The translations under genes and the position numbers were made by a program. The notes under the pieces were generated by a model. It made no database searches and was not told the origin of the DNA. It was given only the letters and a program-made list of their open reading frames with translations. This document shows, one piece after another, positions 61,001 to 64,000 of a stretch of 64,000 nt of DNA (the first letter of the stretch is position 1; each line of letters opens with the position of its first letter). This DNA is from Polyangia bacterium (lineage in GTDB: Bacteria > Myxococcota_A > Polyangia > Nannocystales > Nannocystaceae), in NCBI GenBank assembly GCA_030424595.1, contig JAUHWG010000023.1:121541-185540 (forward strand), read 5' to 3'.

Positions 61001-61349
61001 GCAGGTGACGGCCCACGGCGACGGTCTCTGTCCGGCCACCCCTCCAGGACACGCTCACGCTCCGGTCATCACGGCTGAGGATCACCACCTCGGCTTCGCC
61101 GTCGAGGTCGAGGTCGGCAGCGATCGCGTCATCGACCTTCACCGCGAGGAAGGCGGAGACTGAGCGCCCATAGCAGAGCTCGCCGTAGCGCTCGGCGCAG
61201 GTCGAGGACGACTCACCGCAGGCCGCGCTCAAGACCGCGATCAGGGCGACACTGCCGAGAAACGCCGAGCCCAGGTGTTGGCTCGCCCGGACTCGCAGCT
61301 CACTTGCTCCGCGCGGGTTCGCCCGTCGCCGAGAGCGGTCGTTGTCCAC
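58065..61349 (-). CDS. Very large FG-GAP/VCBS repeat lipoprotein
   Basis: 1094 residues from GTG 61349 (a longer start at 61448 is possible). Lipobox SAAC. At least twenty FG-GAP/VCBS repeats with the DxDGDGxxD calcium-binding loop, for example AADLDLDGEAEVVILSR, GDIDGDGAIDVIVSA, EDLDGDGTIDLAVAA, NDDGIIDIVSARD. These build one or more seven-bladed beta-propellers, as in integrin alpha and bacterial adhesins or enzymes. Coupled to the downstream gluzincin-like lipoprotein. A cell-surface adhesion or matrix role is likely. Confidence 0.85.
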   Translation of the reverse strand: MDNDRSRRRANPRGASELRVRASQHLGSAFLGSVALIAVLSAACGESSSTCAERYGELCYGRSVSAFLAVKVDDAIAADLDLDGEAEVVILSRDDRSVSVSWRGGRTETVAVGRHLLHLAAGDIDGDGAIDVIVSADAPPRLIPLHNEGGVLIKGDPVGLDVDPTALATADLNGDGSAELLVGHRGGLRVIDSDLVEREVPAGLTPVAIRAAQLDGDGAIDVAVLDFEGRALELLRGDGAGGLSPLASIPLGQAPEDLDIADINSDGALDIVVRSRLSASLWIIEGDGSGGFHPPWEMEHGTPLAPGRGVIAFPTEGSDLFAVASPSSLMDVTVSDGDAERVGTADLRAYGDARVLGPGFVGLRGALYVYEVVGAPSPLVVDSVPGGSALAAADIDGDGYGDLLTAGPSADDCLLSVRWGGADGLGEETAPIGATPGASRLSGCPLLLELADLNADGELDLFAIGEVDPENRGEVWIEVGLGLGDGTFELGPHLELTASIAAKPALLGTATGALAVLPQGLVENGAALVEVDEAGELSLRSPLAAERTVWSAAVGDVDGDMEGDLVLRTGDVDPQIEVYYGAGLVEGPRYTAAQLGLGAGEDAVVGTHLALGDVDDDGSAEVLLSQHDRAVDVSTLVIVGGLDGAPQVLESADYRADLGQHRSFFGDLDGDGDLDVGLWRYEGLGVIYRGPEGLGDELGNLLLAGFPDEAASDVDGDGRLDILAMTADTTQVVESRDVSLPSPQGYRPLPGPGFISEYTSNGLVHAAHGDANGDGLDDVMIGAHGQLTTAWGDQGEFARATTELLDVGLLRDLISVDLDGDGDVELMVLVSDENTYAIHVLDWSEGGWQRRDTIDGTSTGYALALSAEDLDGDGTIDLAVAAAAEGLLSVHAIYGRVDPEGALLFDRSVTATAASSSLTDPRVLMLSVIRLQGADLDGDGLKELLLSAGPGRTLLLWNDDERRWRPEHLPHSAAWITEVEELVAVQDGVLLRVPVVDRALGRAARIADSRFSTVYAVDDCDGDGRRDLVTASDLYGVSRLWLARGGSYVLAEELRSRGSVGQSLRCADVNDDGIIDIVSARDLSVGVWLSEVSR

Positions 61350-61511
61350 AGTACCTAGGATATGGGTCCAACACGGCGCTCGCAGGTTGTATTCCGGGGA
61401 ACACCCGGGATCATCGCAATTCGTCTGACCGTGAAGATAGACACTCATCGGCCAGAAGGCGAAGGTGGTAGGAGGACCGGCTCGCCGGGCGAGCGGGGTG
61501 AGCCGCGAACG

Positions 61512-62960
61512 TCAGGCGATCTCGAAACGCTTGAGCAGGCGCTTGAGCTGATGGCGTGACCTCAACCCGAGCTCTCGCCAGGCTCGCTCGCGGACCCCCT
61601 CGCAGCGTTCGAGAGCCTCGATCACCTGCTCTCGGGTGAGGCTCTTGATCTCGACCATCGCCCGCGGCTCTGGCTCCTTCCTCTCGGCGGGGAGCGGATC
61701 TCCAGGCGGAGCCTCCAGGCGTGAGCCGGTGCTCGCGGCGACGGAGCGCCAGAGCATCTCGGTCAGCTCGCGGACATGCGTGGTGTATCGCCCGCGGACG
61801 AGGCGGTGGACGAAGGAGGGGGCGAAGCGCGGCTCATCGCCGACAAAGAACGCGTCCCGGATCGCCGGGTCCTCCGCGGCAAAGCTGCACATGAGGTGGC
61901 GAGCGATGAGCATAATATCCTCCCTCCGCTCCTCCAACCCGCAGACGAAGACGCGATGGGTGAAGCGGGCGAGGAGGTCGTGCTTCAGCTCGGCGAGCTC
62001 GCGGTTGGTCGCGCCGAGGAGCCGCGCCGTCGTCACCCGTCGCCGACTCTCGCCTAGGCGCTGATACTCCCCGCTGTCCATCACCCGCAAGAGGTGGGCT
62101 TGCATCGCCTGGGGGAGCTCGCCTATCTCATCGAGGAAGAGCGATGTTCCGTCGGCATCGCCGAGCAGACCGAGCCGCTCGGGCATCCCAGGGTTGGGGT
62201 AGTTCTTGAGGTTGCCGAAGAGCTCAGCGTCGATCAGGGACTCCGGAAGGGTCGCCGCGTTCCGAGCGACGAGGGGCCGTCCGTCGAGGCGTGAGGACCT
62301 GTGGATCGCCTGAACCACCAGCTCTTTGCCGCATCCGCTCGCGCCGTGGATCAGCGCCGGTGCGCTGCGCCCCGCGGCGAAGACGATCTGCCGGCGCAGG
62401 ACCCACGTGGCCTGCGACTCGCCGACGATCCCTGAGGCGTCCGCCCTGCCGAAGGGGAACGCCTCGGCGAACCGGGGCTGCTCGGGCCAGCTCGTCGGTC
62501 TTCTGCCCACGAGGAGCATGAAGCGCCCCACGGACTCGATGATGTCGCCCTCCTTCACCGTCGCGGCTCCTCCAGCCCGAGCCCCGTTGATCGCGAGCGC
62601 GCCCCGACCCGGATGCTCGACCTCTAGCTCGCCGCGCACGACCCTCAGCCGCAGGTGTCTGCGGGAGACCTGCGCGGCGTGGAGCGGACCGCCTTCGGAG
62701 GACTCGAAGGGGCGCAACCGGTTGAAGAGAAGGGGAAGCGCGCCGTCCTCACCTGGGGAGCGAGCTCGACCCAGCGTAAAGGTTGCGCCCTGCCGCCGAC
62801 GCGGGATGATACAGGCCTCACCGACCCGCTCGGGCTCGTCGCGCGACCAGAGGAGCACGAGAGCGCGGCAGCCCCCTTCCGCGGCCTCGAGACTGGCCTC
62901 GCCGTCCACGAAGTCCGAAGCGCCCGCGAGCGTCGAATCGTTCTCGTTGGTCTGGGACAT
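61512..62960 (-). CDS. FHA domain-containing sigma-54-activator-like AAA+ regulator
   Basis: 482 residues from ATG 62960. N-terminal FHA-like domain (VSRRHLRLRVVRGELEVEHP), central AAA+ with Walker A GASGCGKE and Walker B TSLFLDEIGELP, and a C-terminal helix-turn-helix (CEGVRERAWRELGLRSRHQL). The sigma-54 contact loop GAFTGA is absent: ELFGNLKNYPNPGMPERLGL replaces it. Thus it may not engage sigma-54 at all and could be an AAA+ regulator of another kind. It is divergent from a Ser/Thr kinase, so the kinase may regulate it through the FHA domain. Confidence 0.85.
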   Translation of the reverse strand: MSQTNENDSTLAGASDFVDGEASLEAAEGGCRALVLLWSRDEPERVGEACIIPRRRQGATFTLGRARSPGEDGALPLLFNRLRPFESSEGGPLHAAQVSRRHLRLRVVRGELEVEHPGRGALAINGARAGGAATVKEGDIIESVGRFMLLVGRRPTSWPEQPRFAEAFPFGRADASGIVGESQATWVLRRQIVFAAGRSAPALIHGASGCGKELVVQAIHRSSRLDGRPLVARNAATLPESLIDAELFGNLKNYPNPGMPERLGLLGDADGTSLFLDEIGELPQAMQAHLLRVMDSGEYQRLGESRRRVTTARLLGATNRELAELKHDLLARFTHRVFVCGLEERREDIMLIARHLMCSFAAEDPAIRDAFFVGDEPRFAPSFVHRLVRGRYTTHVRELTEMLWRSVAASTGSRLEAPPGDPLPAERKEPEPRAMVEIKSLTREQVIEALERCEGVRERAWRELGLRSRHQLKRLLKRFEIA

Positions 62961-63364
62961 CAGCGGGACAGTCGACGCGGTCGCGGCCGATACTATCAAC
63001 CACCCGGATCCCCAGCAACGAGTCCCCTCGGCGCCTCGTCTGGCGGATCACGACGGACGTCGCAGGGCAGCGCGGGTCCGCCGGGCGACGATCGTGGCGC
63101 GCTCCCTCGCTCGGACTCGCGCTCTCGCCCTCAGGCGAGCACGGCCCTTCGTCGAGGCACGGGGCGCGGACGCCTCGTGTATCCTGCGCGAACCAGGAGC
63201 GGACATCATGGCGATCGACGGGCGGGCTGTGCGGAGTAGGGATCATCGAGGCGCAGGAGGACGCGCCTGGGGTCGCTCTGCCGCGGCCAGGCTCGCCCTC
63301 CAGACGTCCCTGTGGGCCCCTCCGCGCGCCGGGGCGAGCGGTGTCGGCTCGTCGGAGCACGCCG
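62961..63364. other. Divergent promoter region, no gene seen
   Basis: About 400 bp between divergent regulator and kinase genes; no coding pattern, no repeat. Confidence 0.4.
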
Positions 63365-64000
63365 ATGGCGAACACTGACGACAGCCCGCGCGAGGATCGC
63401 GTCCCGAGGCTCAGCCCATCCTCCGCCGAGACGCTCCGCTCGACGGAGGATCCTTCCTCAGGCCTGGACGCAGCGGGTCGTGACGTCGACGCCGCGACCT
63501 CGGGATCGACGGAGGACGGGCGCGAGGGCCTCTCTGCCGCGAGATCGTCGGTAGCGCTGAAGCGCGGTGATCGGGTCGCCAGGTTCACGGTCCTCGAAAA
63601 GCTCGGCCAGGGGGGTATGGGGGTCGTCTACTCCGCCTATGACGATATTCTCGACCGGCGGGTCGCGATCAAGCTGGTCCACGAGCGGCGGGCGGACGCC
63701 CGCTGGCAAGCGCGAATCCTCCGCGAGGCGAAGGCCCTCGCGAGGCTCTCACACCCCAATGTTGTCCAGATCTACGAGGCTGGAGAGTATGGCCATAAGA
63801 TCTATCTCGCGATGGAGCTTATCCGCGGTGTGACCCTCCGCGAGTGGCTGCGTCGACGGCGCGGTGAGGCGGGGCGCCGAGAGGGTCCTCCGGGCCAGGC
63901 GAAGCAGGCGTACCAAGACATCCTTCGCTGCTTTGAGCGCGCCGGTCGGGGCCTCGCGGCGGCACACGGTGCCGGCCTCGTCCACAGGGACTTCAAGCCT
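63365..64000 (+). CDS. Ser/Thr protein kinase, C-terminus cut by window edge
   Basis: ATG 63365 begins MANTDDSPREDRVPRLSPSS, then a Ser/Thr/Asp-rich N-terminal tail of about 55 residues and a Hanks kinase core: GQGGMGVVYSAYD, VAIKLVHE, and the catalytic loop LVHRDFKP at the very end of the window. Only residues 1-212 are visible. The HRDFKP variant (F for L) is typical of many myxobacterial kinases. Divergent from the FHA/AAA+ regulator, its probable partner (inference). Confidence 0.9.
   Translation, partial: MANTDDSPREDRVPRLSPSSAETLRSTEDPSSGLDAAGRDVDAATSGSTEDGREGLSAARSSVALKRGDRVARFTVLEKLGQGGMGVVYSAYDDILDRRVAIKLVHERRADARWQARILREAKALARLSHPNVVQIYEAGEYGHKIYLAMELIRGVTLREWLRRRRGEAGRREGPPGQAKQAYQDILRCFERAGRGLAAAHGAGLVHRDFKP

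Overview
The window is very GC-rich (except around 15.0-17.9 kb) and looks like the chromosome of a marine-type myxobacterium, most likely Nannocystaceae-like (Plesiocystis/Enhygromyxa/Nannocystis relatives). Reasons: many lipoproteins with long Ser/Thr/Asp/Gly linkers followed by Cys-rich, FG-GAP or beta-helix domains; DUF4215-type Cys-rich repeats; many Hanks-type Ser/Thr kinases (four, two cut by the window edges); FHA plus sigma-54-type regulators; and a class III PHA synthase cluster. No rRNA, tRNA or CRISPR array was recognised. The taxonomic placement is inference from gene content.

Layout. 1-4.0 kb: leftward operon of FHA/sigma-54 regulator, membrane protein, Cys-rich lipoprotein and Ser/Thr kinase, joined by ATGA overlaps or a short gap. 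4.4-10.1 kb: OmpA/thrombospondin-3 protein with a heptamer array beside its Shine-Dalgarno, Ser/Asp-rich lipoprotein, a lipoprotein built of a 16-residue repeat with a decayed copy next to it, and an FG-GAP lipoprotein. 10.2-14.5 kb: an EF-Tu paralogue that has lost its GTPase motifs, DUF3052, a frameshifted DUF4184 membrane protein, and a secreted lectin-like protein. 14.5-18.2 kb: a lower-GC accessory patch with gene relics, lipoproteins, two unknown small proteins and IS3 and IS91-like remnants. 18.2-31.1 kb: NUDIX, thioredoxin-like lipoprotein, DUF1801, HisC-like aminotransferase coupled to a bacterial GRAS protein, NrfJ-like and monooxygenase-like lipoproteins, aldehyde dehydrogenase, methyltransferase, large lipoprotein. 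30.3-34.9 kb: PHA cluster (phasin-like, acyl-CoA synthetase, PhaE-like, PhaC, SDR reductase) with a TGCA-type palindrome upstream. 35-44 kb: DUF4215 lipoprotein, a lipoprotein with a His/Cys-dyad domain, beta-helix lipoprotein, zinc-ribbon protein, radical SAM/SPASM protein. 44-64 kb: TPR kinase, lipoproteins, PhyH-TPR protein split by a frameshift, vWA lipoprotein, kinase-BRCT fusion, FG-GAP lipoprotein coupled to a gluzincin-like lipoprotein, and a second FHA/sigma-54-like regulator divergent from another kinase.

The most striking signal is a family of about 165-bp near-palindromic elements between 18 and 40 kb. They begin and end with CTAG and have about 34-bp terminal inverted repeats; full, truncated and minimal copies occur. 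At several genes the TAG stop codon is itself part of the terminal CTAG. At the GRAS gene one copy sits inside the 5' coding region: removing it with one CTAG takes out exactly 54 codons and restores a continuous reading frame. This looks like a MITE or palindromic element that settles on stop codons and can become coding sequence. Other unusual items are the pseudo-GTPase EF-Tu paralogue, short-repeat arrays upstream of two genes, sigma-54 activators with altered GAFTGA loops, and a kinase-BRCT fusion.
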